Below, piece by piece: positions 8,711 to 16,626 of a DNA stretch of 20,448 nt; the first letter of the stretch is position 1; every line of letters starts with the position of its first letter. The translations under genes and the position numbers were made by a program. The notes under the pieces were generated by a model that had not been told where the DNA came from, made no database searches, and worked only from the letters and a program-made list of their open reading frames with translations. The stretch is taken from assembly GCA_004557195.1 (NCBI GenBank), contig SFER01000015.1:1-20448 (forward strand), given 5' to 3'. The DNA is from Bacteroidales bacterium (GTDB lineage: Bacteria; Bacteroidota; Bacteroidia; Bacteroidales; Muribaculaceae).

Positions 8711-8734
8711 AAATTGTTGCCATTTCTACAATTT
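8711..8734. promoter_or_regulatory. Inverted repeat within the XRE-cupin promoter, candidate operator
   Basis: AAATTGT (8711-8717) and ACAATTT (8728-8734) form a perfect 7-bp inverted repeat with a 10-bp spacer. It overlaps the -33 region and lies upstream of the -7 box of the plus-strand promoter. The size and spacing suit a dimeric helix-turn-helix protein, most simply the XRE-cupin regulator encoded next door. The binding itself is inferred. Confidence 0.45.
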
Positions 8735-8748
8735 TTATGCTATCTTTG
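8716..8748 (+). promoter_or_regulatory. Promoter for the XRE-cupin operon
   Basis: TATCTTTG at 8741-8748 is a full -7 match. The -33 element is weaker (GTTG at 8716-8719, 21-bp spacing). The predicted start near 8755 leaves about 20 bases before the ATG at 8775. A weak -33 box is common where an activator or repressor adjusts expression. Confidence 0.7.
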
Positions 8749-8774
8749 TAGTTCGATTCTAATAATATTTTGTT

Positions 8775-9332
8775 ATGAACAACAAGAATGCTATTGAGCA
8801 AGTGGCTCATCGCCTCAAGGGGCTTCGCGACGCGCTCGACCTCACACCGAGCGACATCGCCAAGGCTTGCGAAATCAATGTCGAAACCTATATGGCATAC
8901 GAGTCGGGCAATTCTGATATCCCGGTGAGTTTCCTGCATCGTCTCGCACACGAGTTTAATGTGGAACTTACCGCGTTGATGTTTGGCAACGAACCCACAA
9001 TGAGGAGTTATTTTGTAACTCGCGACGGCAAGGGCATAAAAGTGGAGCGCTGCAAGGCTTATTCCTACGAATCGCTCGCCGGAAATTTCGCCAATCGTGT
9101 TTTCGATCCGTTTATAGTAACCGTAGAACCAAACGACACCACCGAGCCGACTCTCAACTCTCACCAGGGTCAGGAATTTAACTATGTGCTCGAAGGTAGC
9201 ATGGAGATTACAGTGGGAAGCAACGCAATGGTGCTCAATCAGGGCGACACTATTATATTCGATGCAAAAATTCCACACAAAATGAGGGCGCTGAACAATT
9301 CCAGAGTGCGTTTCCTCGCAATTATCGCTTAA
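8775..9332 (+). CDS. XRE-family transcriptional regulator with cupin sensor domain
   Basis: This is a 185-residue protein. Residues about 6-65 form an XRE/Cro-type helix-turn-helix (DLTPSDIAKACEINVETYMAYESG). Residues about 105-184 form a cupin beta-barrel (HQGQEFNYVLEGSMEI, then GDTIIFDAKIPHKM). Proteins of this layout are DNA-binding regulators whose cupin domain is thought to bind a metal or small carboxylic metabolite. The likely metal ligands His130, Glu134 and His168 are present; the first His of the usual HxH pair appears to be Asn128. The gene leads an operon and lies 28 bp before an acyl-CoA synthetase, so it probably tunes that enzyme's expression in response to a carboxylic acid or its CoA ester. 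An inverted repeat in its promoter may mediate autoregulation. Confidence 0.9.
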   Translation: MNNKNAIEQVAHRLKGLRDALDLTPSDIAKACEINVETYMAYESGNSDIPVSFLHRLAHEFNVELTALMFGNEPTMRSYFVTRDGKGIKVERCKAYSYESLAGNFANRVFDPFIVTVEPNDTTEPTLNSHQGQEFNYVLEGSMEITVGSNAMVLNQGDTIIFDAKIPHKMRALNNSRVRFLAIIA

Positions 9333-9360
9333 TTTCAAGATTTAAGAAAGGACTAATAAA

Positions 9361-11010
9361 ATGCTTGAGAAATTTCTTGAAAAGACCCAATTTGAGTCTT
9401 ATGAAGATTTCATGAAGAACTTTAAGATTAAAGTTCCTAAAGATTTCAATTTCGGATACGACATAGTGGATGAATGGGCACGCATCAGCCCCGACAAACC
9501 CGCTTTGCTCTGGACCAACGACAAAGGTGAGACAATTCAATTCTCATTTGCCGACATCAAACGCGAGAGCGACAAAACGGCATCCTATTTTCAATCGCTC
9601 GGCATTGGGCATGGCGACATGGTTATGCTTGTGCTAAAGCGCCGCTACCAGTTCTGGTTTGCTATCACCGCACTCCACAAACTCGGTGCTACGGTGATTC
9701 CGGCAACCCACCTTCTCACCGAAAAGGACATTATATATCGCTGCAACGCTGCCGACATCAAGGCTATTGTCGCTGTGGGCGACGACATTGTGCTCGACCA
9801 TGTGAAAAAGGCGGCTCCAAAATGCCCTTCGGTTAAGAAGTACATCTCTATAGGTCCCAAAGTGCCCGAAGGCTGGTGCGATTTCACCGCCGGAATCGAA
9901 AACGCCGCTCCGTTTGTGCGCCCCGAGCATGTAAATAGCAACGACGATATTTCGCTTATGTATTTCACTTCGGGAACCACCGGCGAACCTAAAATGGTGG
10001 CTCACGACTTCACATATCCTCTCGGACACATCATTACCGCTTCCTATTGGCACAACCTCAACGAAAACAGCCTCCACCTTACACTCGCCGACACCGGATG
10101 GGGTAAGGCTGTGTGGGGTAAATACTACGGACAATGGATTGCCGGAGCCAATGTGTTTGTGTATGATTTCGAGAAGTTTGAACCTGTGGATGTGCTCCAC
10201 ATGATTCACAACTACCATATCACCTCTTTCTGTGCTCCGCCCACCGTGTTCCGCTTCCTTATTCGCGAAGACCTCACAAAATTCGACCTTTCTTCGCTCA
10301 AATACTGCACCATCGCGGGCGAGGCACTCAACCCGAGCGTTTTCGACCAATGGTACAAACTCACCGGCATCAAGTTGATGGAAGGTTTCGGACAAACCGA
10401 GACCACACTCACCGTTGCGACATATCCCTACATTGAGCCGAAACCGGGTTCGATGGGCAAGCAGGGTCCTGTGTATGACATCGACTTGCTAACCTCCGAC
10501 GGCAGAAGCGCCGAAGACGGCGAGCAGGGCGAAATCATCATTCGCACCGACCGTTGCCGCCCTGTAGGGCTTTTCAAGGAGTACTACCGCGACCCGGAAC
10601 TCACCCACGAGGCATATCACGACAACGTGTATCACACCGGCGATGTCGCTTGGCGCGATGAAGACGGATACTACTGGTTTGTGGGACGCAAAGACGATGT
10701 AATCAAGTCGTCGGGCTACCGCATCGGTCCGTTTGAGGTGGAAAGTGCGCTCATGACCCACCCCGCAGTGGTGGAATGTGCCATTACCGGAGTCCCCGAC
10801 GAAATCCGCGGACAGGTGGTAAAAGCCACCATCGTCCTCTCCAAGGAATATAAAGGGAAGGAATCTCCCGAACTCATCAAGGAGATTCAAGACCACGTGA
10901 AGCGCACCACCGCGCCCTACAAATATCCGCGTATTATCGAATTTGTCGATGAACTTCCCAAAACCATCTCGGGAAAGATTCGTCGTGTTGAAATCCGCGA
11001 CAAAAAATAA
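9361..11010 (+). CDS. AMP-forming acyl-CoA synthetase (acetyl/medium-chain type)
   Basis: This is a 549-residue member of the ANL adenylating superfamily, converting a carboxylic acid, ATP and CoA into acyl-CoA, AMP and PPi. All core motifs are visible: the P-loop YFTSGTTGEPK at 201-211, GFGQTETT, YHTGDVAWRDEDGYYWFVGRKDD with the hinge region, and the adenylation lysine Lys539 in TISGKIRR. Length and motif details fit the ACSM-like branch (short to medium or branched acids) better than classical acetyl-CoA synthetase, which is about 650 residues; the true substrate cannot be decided here. An AAGGA sequence lies about 10 bases before the ATG. The gene is sandwiched in an operon between the XRE-cupin regulator (28-bp gap) and proB (6-bp gap). 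It is probably cytoplasmic. Confidence 0.93.
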   Translation: MLEKFLEKTQFESYEDFMKNFKIKVPKDFNFGYDIVDEWARISPDKPALLWTNDKGETIQFSFADIKRESDKTASYFQSLGIGHGDMVMLVLKRRYQFWFAITALHKLGATVIPATHLLTEKDIIYRCNAADIKAIVAVGDDIVLDHVKKAAPKCPSVKKYISIGPKVPEGWCDFTAGIENAAPFVRPEHVNSNDDISLMYFTSGTTGEPKMVAHDFTYPLGHIITASYWHNLNENSLHLTLADTGWGKAVWGKYYGQWIAGANVFVYDFEKFEPVDVLHMIHNYHITSFCAPPTVFRFLIREDLTKFDLSSLKYCTIAGEALNPSVFDQWYKLTGIKLMEGFGQTETTLTVATYPYIEPKPGSMGKQGPVYDIDLLTSDGRSAEDGEQGEIIIRTDRCRPVGLFKEYYRDPELTHEAYHDNVYHTGDVAWRDEDGYYWFVGRKDDVIKSSGYRIGPFEVESALMTHPAVVECAITGVPDEIRGQVVKATIVLSKEYKGKESPELIKEIQDHVKRTTAPYKYPRIIEFVDELPKTISGKIRRVEIRDKK

Positions 11011-11016
11011 TCGTAT

Positions 11017-12120
11017 ATGGCAAAATACCATCGCATAGCGGTAAAAATCGGAAGCAATGTAATCACTCGTGCCGATGGCACCCTCGATGTTACACGAATG
11101 TCGGCGATTGTCGATGAGGTGGCATCGCTACACAAGCAAGGTGTCGAGGTGATTATCATCTCGTCGGGTGCCGTGGCAAGTGGCAGGAGCGAATTGAAGC
11201 ATCTCGTTGAGCATAGTCTCGACCCTTTGTCGTCGCGCCAACTCTTCTCGGCGGTGGGGCAGGCTAAACTTATCAACCGCTATTACGAACTTTTCCGCGA
11301 CCATGGCATCGCGTGCGGGCAAGTGCTCACCACCAAGGAAAACTTCGCCACCCGTGCCCACTATCTCAACCAGAAACACTGTATGGAGGTGATGCTCGAC
11401 AATGGCGTTATCCCCATCGTGAACGAGAACGACACCGTGTCGGTTACCGAATTGATGTTCACCGACAACGATGAGTTGTCGGGTCTGCTCGCCTCGATGA
11501 TGGGAACTCAAGCGCTCATCATCCTCAGCAACATCGACGGTGTGTATGACGGCAACCCCTCCGACCCCGGGTCGAAGGTGATGCTCGACATCCTCGCCGA
11601 GGAGCATATCGACTCATCTTCCTTCATTCAGAAAGGAAAATCGTCGCTCGGGCGCGGCGGAATGGGCACCAAATACCGCATCTCGCAGAAAGTTGCCGAC
11701 GAAGGAATTGCCGTGATTATCGCCAACGGAAAACGCGACCACATTGTGGAGCAAATCGTGGCAGGCGACCGCTCGGTGCCCTACACGGTGTTCCACCCAT
11801 CTTCGCGAGCCACTTCGAGCGTGAAAAAATGGATTGCACACAGCGAAGGCTTCGCCAAGGGGCGAATCACCGTCAACAGGCAGGCTTTCGAGGTGCTTAT
11901 CTCCGACAAAGCCATTTCGCTTCTCCCGGTGGGCATCACAGCCGTAGAAGGCGAATTTGAAAAGGACGACATCGTGCAGATTGTGTCGCCCGACGGTGTG
12001 GCTTTTGCCGCCGGACGCATCGCCTGCTCAAGCGACCGCGCCCGTGCACTGATTGGCGCTCAAGGTGGGCGTCCGCTCATCCACTACGATTATCTCTATA
12101 TCGATAGAACCCGATTGTAA
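11017..12120 (+). CDS. proB: Glutamate 5-kinase
   Basis: This 367-residue enzyme catalyses the first step of proline biosynthesis, ATP-dependent phosphorylation of glutamate to gamma-glutamyl phosphate. The amino acid kinase domain (about 1-255) shows Lys10 in AVKIGSN, SSGAVASG at 49-56, NENDTVS at 136-142, FTDNDELSG at 148-156 and the GRGGMGTK loop at 212-219. A C-terminal PUA domain (about 275-360, KGRITVNRQAF to IHYDYLYID) is present, as in full-length bacterial ProB proteins of about 370 residues. Feedback inhibition by proline is typical of the family. It starts 6 bp after the acyl-CoA synthetase stop and is in the same operon. The next pathway gene, proA, is not in this window. Confidence 0.97.
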   Translation: MAKYHRIAVKIGSNVITRADGTLDVTRMSAIVDEVASLHKQGVEVIIISSGAVASGRSELKHLVEHSLDPLSSRQLFSAVGQAKLINRYYELFRDHGIACGQVLTTKENFATRAHYLNQKHCMEVMLDNGVIPIVNENDTVSVTELMFTDNDELSGLLASMMGTQALIILSNIDGVYDGNPSDPGSKVMLDILAEEHIDSSSFIQKGKSSLGRGGMGTKYRISQKVADEGIAVIIANGKRDHIVEQIVAGDRSVPYTVFHPSSRATSSVKKWIAHSEGFAKGRITVNRQAFEVLISDKAISLLPVGITAVEGEFEKDDIVQIVSPDGVAFAAGRIACSSDRARALIGAQGGRPLIHYDYLYIDRTRL

Positions 12121-12141
12121 AACATTTTCAACAATAACTCC

Positions 12142-13278
12142 ATGGCATTAACATTAAAGGAAATCAATCCCAAATCGACAGGCGACCTAAAGAAGTTTGT
12201 TAAGTTCCCTATCGATACCCTTTATAAGGACAACCAATACTATGTGCCGGCTCTCATTCTCGACGAGGTGGGCACTTTGCACCCCGATAAAAACCCCGCC
12301 TTTGAATTTTGCGAGGCTGTATATTTCATGGTCTATGACGACGGGAAACCTGTAGGGCGTATCGCCGGCATCATCAACAAGGTGGTGAATGAGCGCACCG
12401 GCAATAAATGTATGCGCTTCGGATGGCTCGATTTTGTCGATAATGAGAAAGTGAGCCGTATGCTTTTCGATGCAGTGGAGAAATGGGGGCGCGAAAAAGG
12501 GATGACCCACATCGAGGGTCCGCTCGGATTCAGCGATATGGACCCCGAGGGGATGCTCATCGAGGGCTTTGACCAGCTGAGCACCATGGCTACTATCTAC
12601 AACCACCCCTACTATCCCGAGCATATCGCAAAAATGGGCTTTGAAAAGAGCGTGGATTGGGTGGAATTTCGCATCAAGATACCCGAAGGAATCCCCGAAA
12701 AGCACCAACGTATCAGCGAGATTATCCGCAAGAAATATGGCGTGCGCAACATCTATTTCAACGACCTCAAATCGCTCGTAAACCGCTATGGTCAGGAGTT
12801 GTTCCGCCTTATTAACGAGGCTTACGACCAGTTGCACGGCTATTCTCCGCTCTCACCGCGACAAATCGACCACTATATAAAGATGTATGTGCCTGTGCTC
12901 AACCTCAACAACGTGTCGCTTATCGTCGATGCCGACGAAAACCTTGTGGGGGTGGGCATTTCGATGCCTTCGATGAGCAAGGCGCTCATCAAGTCGCGCG
13001 GTCGCCTTTTCCCCACCGGATGGATTCACTTGCTCAAGGCTCTCAGGGGGAAAAACGACACCGTCGATCTCATGCTGGTGGCTGTGAAACCTGAATACCA
13101 GAGCAAGGGTGTGAATGCACTGCTTTTCTCCGACCTTATCCCCAATTTCATCAAGAACGGATATGAGTGGGCTGAATCCAACCCCGAACTCGAGCTTAAC
13201 CAGAAGGTGCAGTCGCAGTGGCAGTATTTCGAGACACATCTCAATAAGCGCCGTCGCTGCTTCATCAAGCCGCTTTAA
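12142..13278 (+). CDS. GNAT-like N-acyltransferase family protein
   Basis: This is a 378-residue protein I recognise only at family level. The amino-terminal half (FVKFPIDTLYKDNQYYVP, then GKPVGRIAGIIN and EGPLGFSDMDPEGML) and the carboxy-terminal half (VAVKPEYQSKGVNALLFSDL at about 311-330, then ESNPELELN) both look like acetyltransferase (GNAT) folds. The second carries the usual beta strand and Q-x-K-G acyl-CoA pyrophosphate-binding turn. Proteins of this length and pattern are common in Bacteroidetes with no established substrate. It ends the operon 21 bp after proB. Its position after an acyl-CoA synthetase makes use of an acyl-CoA donor plausible, but that is inferred. No signal peptide or membrane segment is seen. 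Confidence 0.75.
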   Translation: MALTLKEINPKSTGDLKKFVKFPIDTLYKDNQYYVPALILDEVGTLHPDKNPAFEFCEAVYFMVYDDGKPVGRIAGIINKVVNERTGNKCMRFGWLDFVDNEKVSRMLFDAVEKWGREKGMTHIEGPLGFSDMDPEGMLIEGFDQLSTMATIYNHPYYPEHIAKMGFEKSVDWVEFRIKIPEGIPEKHQRISEIIRKKYGVRNIYFNDLKSLVNRYGQELFRLINEAYDQLHGYSPLSPRQIDHYIKMYVPVLNLNNVSLIVDADENLVGVGISMPSMSKALIKSRGRLFPTGWIHLLKALRGKNDTVDLMLVAVKPEYQSKGVNALLFSDLIPNFIKNGYEWAESNPELELNQKVQSQWQYFETHLNKRRRCFIKPL

Positions 13279-13284
13279 CCACAC

Positions 13285-13322
13285 AATCCCCCGGCATTTT
13301 CATTCAGTGTCGGGGGATTTTT
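13285..13322 (+). terminator. Rho-independent terminator of the XRE-cupin/proB operon
   Basis: A 12-bp stem pairs 13285-13296 (AATCCCCCGGCA) with 13308-13319 (TGTCGGGGGATT), with one G-T wobble and an 11-nt loop, followed by TTTT. Confidence 0.88.
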
Positions 13323-13375
13323 GTGCCTTTGCCATGCTGGTGTGCTGTCTCATTTTGTGTGTAATCTAATTTTTA

Positions 13376-13407
13376 TTTGGCATAATCTAAAAAAAATTGT
13401 ATCTTTG
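13376..13407 (+). promoter_or_regulatory. Promoter for the ECF sigma factor gene
   Basis: TTTG at 13376-13379 and TATCTTTG at 13400-13407 are separated by 20 bp. The predicted start near 13414 leaves about 20 bases to the ATG at 13434. The match is to the housekeeping consensus, so basal expression need not depend on the ECF factor itself. Confidence 0.8.
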
Positions 13408-13433
13408 GCAATCTAAAAATATATGCCTTGTAA

Positions 13434-14015
13434 ATGGGTGAGGAACCACAAATATTATTGACCAGGCTTGTAGAAGGTAATCATCTTGCATTTGCAAGTA
13501 TTTACAAGAAGTATGCGCGGCAGGCTTACACTCTTGCTTTCAAATATCTTGGTAGCAAAGAGCTTGCTGAGGATGCTGTGCAGAATCTGTTCTTGAAATT
13601 GTGGAGAAACCGCGCCGAAATCGATACCTCGCGCGACATTGCGCATCTCATTTTCAGGATGTTGAAAAACGATTTGCTCAACACTCTCCGCGATTCTCGC
13701 AACGAGGTGTTTGTGCTCGACAATTGCTTGGAAGTGCTTAATATGATCGATGGCGCCGATGCCGAGATTCAGCAGTTGCGCCAAGACCAGGTGGAGATTT
13801 TCAAACAGGCTATCAAACGCCTGTCGCCCCAGCGCCGCAAGATTTTCACACTCAAAATCACCGGCAACTATTCCAATCAAGAGATTGCCGACATGTTGCA
13901 TTTGTCGGTCAACACAATCAAGTTCCAGTATTCACAATCGCTCAAGCAGGTGAAGGCTTTCGCCCGCGAGTGTGCCATTGCAGCGATTATATCTTCTCCA
14001 TATTGGTGGATGTAA
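13434..14015 (+). CDS. ECF-type RNA polymerase sigma factor
   Basis: This 193-residue sigma-70 family protein has only regions 2 and 4. Region 2 (about residues 8-75) contains ASIYKKYARQAYTLAFKYLG and DAVQNLFLKLWRNR, which contact core RNA polymerase and melt the -10 element. Region 4 (about 120-175) contains LSPQRRKIFTL and the helix-turn-helix YSNQEIADMLHLSVNTIK, which reads the -35 element. It resembles the numerous Bacteroidetes ECF factors usually paired with a FecR-like anti-sigma factor and SusCD transport genes. None of these partners is adjacent here; the next gene converges on it 25 bp away. The carboxy-terminal tail ends in an unusual IISSPYWWM. Target genes are unknown. Confidence 0.93.
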   Translation: MGEEPQILLTRLVEGNHLAFASIYKKYARQAYTLAFKYLGSKELAEDAVQNLFLKLWRNRAEIDTSRDIAHLIFRMLKNDLLNTLRDSRNEVFVLDNCLEVLNMIDGADAEIQQLRQDQVEIFKQAIKRLSPQRRKIFTLKITGNYSNQEIADMLHLSVNTIKFQYSQSLKQVKAFARECAIAAIISSPYWWM

Positions 14016-14040
14016 TCATCCAAACGGCTTTTGCCGCCTG

Positions 14041-14772
14041 CTATTTGCCGGTGGCAGCCATGAGTTTGCGCAAGAAACGAAGTTGGTCTTGCAAGTGGTT
14101 CTGTTCGGGGTGCTGGCGCAACACTTCCTGCAGGATTTGATACGCTTTCGAGTATTTTTTTTGTTTAATATAGATTTTGGCAAGCGACTCGCTCAGTGTG
14201 CCGGGGTCTTCGCGCTCTGCGCACACCACTTCGGGGATAGGTGGCGGCAACGGGATTGCCGGAGGAGTGGCAGGGGAGCCGTCGGTAGGGCGAGTATCGT
14301 CGGAGCCGTCGAGAAAACGGTCGATGAGGCTGTCCTGCTCGGTTTTGGGCGTGTCGTTTTGCGGAATGTCATCTTCATCGAAGCGGTAGTCTCCCACCGG
14401 ATTGAAAATGAGGCTACTCAGCGCCTTAATCTCGTTTTGGTCGTTGGCGCCGTAGGCATCGAGGAACCGGTCGATAGTGGTTTCGGTGTCGAGCGGCTTG
14501 GTAGTCTCGGCGGGGTAGAACGAGGCGTATTGGGAAGCCTGCTCTCCGATGAGGTCGTAGAGCGATTTGCGGCTGGAATAGCGGATGGCGGCGCGTCGTG
14601 CGAGGGTAGATTTCTCCTCCTCGTCGAGGTTGTCGCAGCGTTGCAGGCGCAGAATTGCCGGCAGAGCGAAATAGGGGTATCTCTCTTTCATCTCCTCAAC
14701 CCATTCGGCTCCGGGTGTCTCGCCGGGGTTGTCGAGATAGTGTTTAAGCGATTCGTGGCAATCCTGTGTCAT
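14041..14772 (-). CDS. TPR-like protein of the LptE operon, function unknown
   Basis: This 243-residue protein has no signal peptide. The amino-terminal ~70 residues are helical (PYFALPAILRLQRC). The middle is acidic and variable, with two RFLD motifs and a proline-rich linker at about 165-180 (PPAIPLPPPIP). The carboxy-terminal ~50 residues (LAKIYIKQKKYSKAYQILQEVLRQHP) look like one tetratricopeptide repeat plus a capping helix, suggesting protein-protein contact. It lies 17 bp after the LptE stop and is the last gene of the operon. Genes like it are often found beside lptE in Bacteroidetes (recalled, not checked), so a part in envelope assembly is plausible but unproven. Confidence 0.75.
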   Translation of the reverse strand: MTQDCHESLKHYLDNPGETPGAEWVEEMKERYPYFALPAILRLQRCDNLDEEEKSTLARRAAIRYSSRKSLYDLIGEQASQYASFYPAETTKPLDTETTIDRFLDAYGANDQNEIKALSSLIFNPVGDYRFDEDDIPQNDTPKTEQDSLIDRFLDGSDDTRPTDGSPATPPAIPLPPPIPEVVCAEREDPGTLSESLAKIYIKQKKYSKAYQILQEVLRQHPEQNHLQDQLRFLRKLMAATGK

Positions 14773-14789
14773 AGTCGTAAGTGTTTATT

Positions 14790-15323
14790 TTACCAGTTTC
14801 CGAGAGTGGCGTTGAAAATAAGGTCGGTGAGTTCGGCGCAGATTTGGTTGCACAGTTCGTCCTGCACATCGGTGAGGAGTTCGGTGCTCGAAAAGTCTCG
14901 ATAGGCAGAGAAAGTTTGGTCGATATCCTGCCCGAGTTCCTTGTTGTTGGTGTATTTCACGCGCACGGTGATAGTGAGGCGTGTTTGCGATGCGTAGGCA
15001 TCCTCTTTCACCGCTTGAGGCGAGAGGGTGTAGCCTGTGATTTCCCCCTCCATGCGCAGGTCGGAATTGGTGCTGTCGATAACTCTCAAGCGTGTCTGCC
15101 TGGCAATCATGTCGAGCAGTTTGTTCTCGAAAGTTTGCTGGAGCGGAGGATACACCAAGGCGGCACGGATTGGAAATTCCGACACCGAAATAGTCTTGTA
15201 GATGTTGTAGTCGAGAGCCGAGCCGTTGAATTTGTACCCCTTGAAAGTGCATCCCGAGATGGCGAGCAGAATCAAGGCGGCAAATGCCGGAATCAGGCGC
15301 AAGGCTTTGCGTATTTTATTCAT
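14790..15323 (-). CDS. lptE: LptE-family outer membrane LPS assembly lipoprotein
   Basis: This is a 177-residue lipoprotein. The signal sequence ends in the lipobox ISGC with the lipidated Cys25, and the mature protein begins CTFKGYKFNG. The rest (SALDYNIYKTISVSEFP, TFENKLLDMIARQTRL, GEITGYTLSPQAV, TITVRVKYTN) is the compact alpha/beta fold of the Bacteroidetes LptE family. LptE plugs the LptD barrel and helps deliver LPS or lipooligosaccharide to the outer leaflet. I chose the ATG at 15321-15323 because it overlaps the stop of the upstream sigma-54 activator (ATGAATAA) and gives a clean signal peptide. An ATG six codons earlier at 15341 is possible but adds polar residues before the lysine-arginine stretch. 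LptD is not in this window. Confidence 0.88.
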   Translation of the reverse strand: MNKIRKALRLIPAFAALILLAISGCTFKGYKFNGSALDYNIYKTISVSEFPIRAALVYPPLQQTFENKLLDMIARQTRLRVIDSTNSDLRMEGEITGYTLSPQAVKEDAYASQTRLTITVRVKYTNNKELGQDIDQTFSAYRDFSSTELLTDVQDELCNQICAELTDLIFNATLGNW

Positions 15324-16626
15324 CGAGGTCGTCGAGTCCATATTTTTCTATTTTGCGGTAAAGAGTGCGTTCCGAAATGTTGAGTTCGTCGGCGGTTTTC
15401 TTTCGTTTTCCGCCATTGCGTATCAGCGAGCGGCGAATAGTCTCTCGCTCGGTGTCTTCGAGGGTGAGTTGTGTGGCTTCGGGCACCACATCGTGCACTT
15501 CGCGGTTGCGCATATCCGACACACTTGTGGCGTGTGTCGCCTCCTTGAGCAGATGCTTTGTTTGCGGTGCGATTGGGCTCAGGTTCAGCACTTCCGAGTC
15601 GAAATCTTCAACCTCCTCGGCGGTAAATGTGTCGTTGTCGAGGATATTGCTTCTCGATGGGTGAAGCGAGCCTGCCGGCTCATCGGATTTCTTCCCTTCG
15701 ACAGTCTGTTTCAGTTCCTCAATCTCTTTCTGTAGGCGCAGAATCATCTTGAACAGCAATTCACGCTCTTTTGAATAGTCAAACGAGGGTGTCCCCATCA
15801 CAATCGGCTTGAATTCGGCGTCGTATTGTGGGAGATAGGGGGTGATATCCTCCGCCTCGACGGTTTGCCCCGCTTTGAACAGTGAAATCTGCTCGATTAC
15901 ATTCTTGAGCTGTCTCACATTGCCGGGCCAACGATAGGAGAGGAGGGTGCGTTTTGCCGAGTCAGAGAGGGTGATGCGCGGTGTGCGGTAGCGCTCGGCA
16001 AAATCGGCGAGGAATTTGCGGGCGAGCAATAAAATGTCGTCGCCGCGTTCGCGCAGGGCGGGCACCGAGATTGTAACCGTGGAGAGACGGTAATAGAGGT
16101 CTTCGCGGAATTTCCCTTCGCTCACGGCGCGAAGCATATTTTTGTTGGTGGCAGCCACCACTCTGATGTCGGTTTTCAGCACCTCCGACGACCCCACGCG
16201 GATATATTCTCCATTCTCGAGCACGCGCAGCAGGCGTGCCTGGGTGGTGAGCGGAAGTTCGGCTACCTCATCGAGGAATATAGTGCCGCCGTTAGCCTCC
16301 TCGAAATAGCCTTTGCGCGACGAAATCGCTCCGGTGAAAGAGCCTTTCTCGTGTCCGAAGAGTTCCGAGTCGATAGTCCCCTCGGGGATAGCGCCACAGT
16401 TCACTGCAATATATTTGTTGTGCTTGCGTGTGCTATAGTTGTGGATTATTTTCGGGAAAAATTCCTTTCCGACGCCGCTTTCGCCGGTAATGAGCACCGA
16501 CTGGTCGAAGGGCGCAACGGTGTGGGCGCGCTCCACGGCATAGAGCAGTGCCGGGGCATTGCCTATTATCGAGAAACGCTGCTTTATTGCGTTTATTTCG
16601 GGATTTATATCGTTGTTTATTTCCAT
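15316..16626 (-). CDS. Sigma-54-dependent AAA+ transcriptional activator lacking a sensor domain
   Basis: This is a 436-residue enhancer-binding protein. The AAA+ domain begins almost at the amino terminus. Walker A GESGVGKE is at 48-55, the sigma-54-contacting loop is GSFTGA at 95-100 (GAFTGA with a conservative Ala-to-Ser change), Walker B GGTIFLDE is at 113-120, the FREDLYYRL segment with arginine fingers starts at 173, and sensor II WPGNVRQL is near 255. A variable, acidic linker follows. A Fis-type helix-turn-helix occupies the last ~45 residues (KKTADELNISERTLYRKIEKYG). Only ~18 residues precede the AAA+ core, so there is no receiver, GAF or PAS domain; activity must be controlled by a partner or by abundance. 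Its ATG overlaps the acyltransferase stop by 10 bp and its stop overlaps the lptE start. Confidence 0.94.
   Translation of the reverse strand: MEINNDINPEINAIKQRFSIIGNAPALLYAVERAHTVAPFDQSVLITGESGVGKEFFPKIIHNYSTRKHNKYIAVNCGAIPEGTIDSELFGHEKGSFTGAISSRKGYFEEANGGTIFLDEVAELPLTTQARLLRVLENGEYIRVGSSEVLKTDIRVVAATNKNMLRAVSEGKFREDLYYRLSTVTISVPALRERGDDILLLARKFLADFAERYRTPRITLSDSAKRTLLSYRWPGNVRQLKNVIEQISLFKAGQTVEAEDITPYLPQYDAEFKPIVMGTPSFDYSKERELLFKMILRLQKEIEELKQTVEGKKSDEPAGSLHPSRSNILDNDTFTAEEVEDFDSEVLNLSPIAPQTKHLLKEATHATSVSDMRNREVHDVVPEATQLTLEDTERETIRRSLIRNGGKRKKTADELNISERTLYRKIEKYGLDDLDE

Noticed and set aside
8568..9338. A 256-codon minus-strand open frame opposite the XRE-cupin gene
   Set aside because: The plus-strand reading gives complete HTH and cupin domains; the antisense protein shows no family pattern and would run through both divergent promoters.
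14025..14036. Possible terminator between the sigma factor and TPR genes (CGGC-TTTT-GCCG)
   Set aside because: The stem is only 4 bp and lacks a T-run, so it is not supported as a terminator.
13972..14904. A 310-codon open frame on the plus strand, opposite the TPR gene
   Set aside because: It lies antisense to a gene with clear domain features and operon position, has no promoter or recognisable protein pattern, and overlaps the end of the sigma factor gene.
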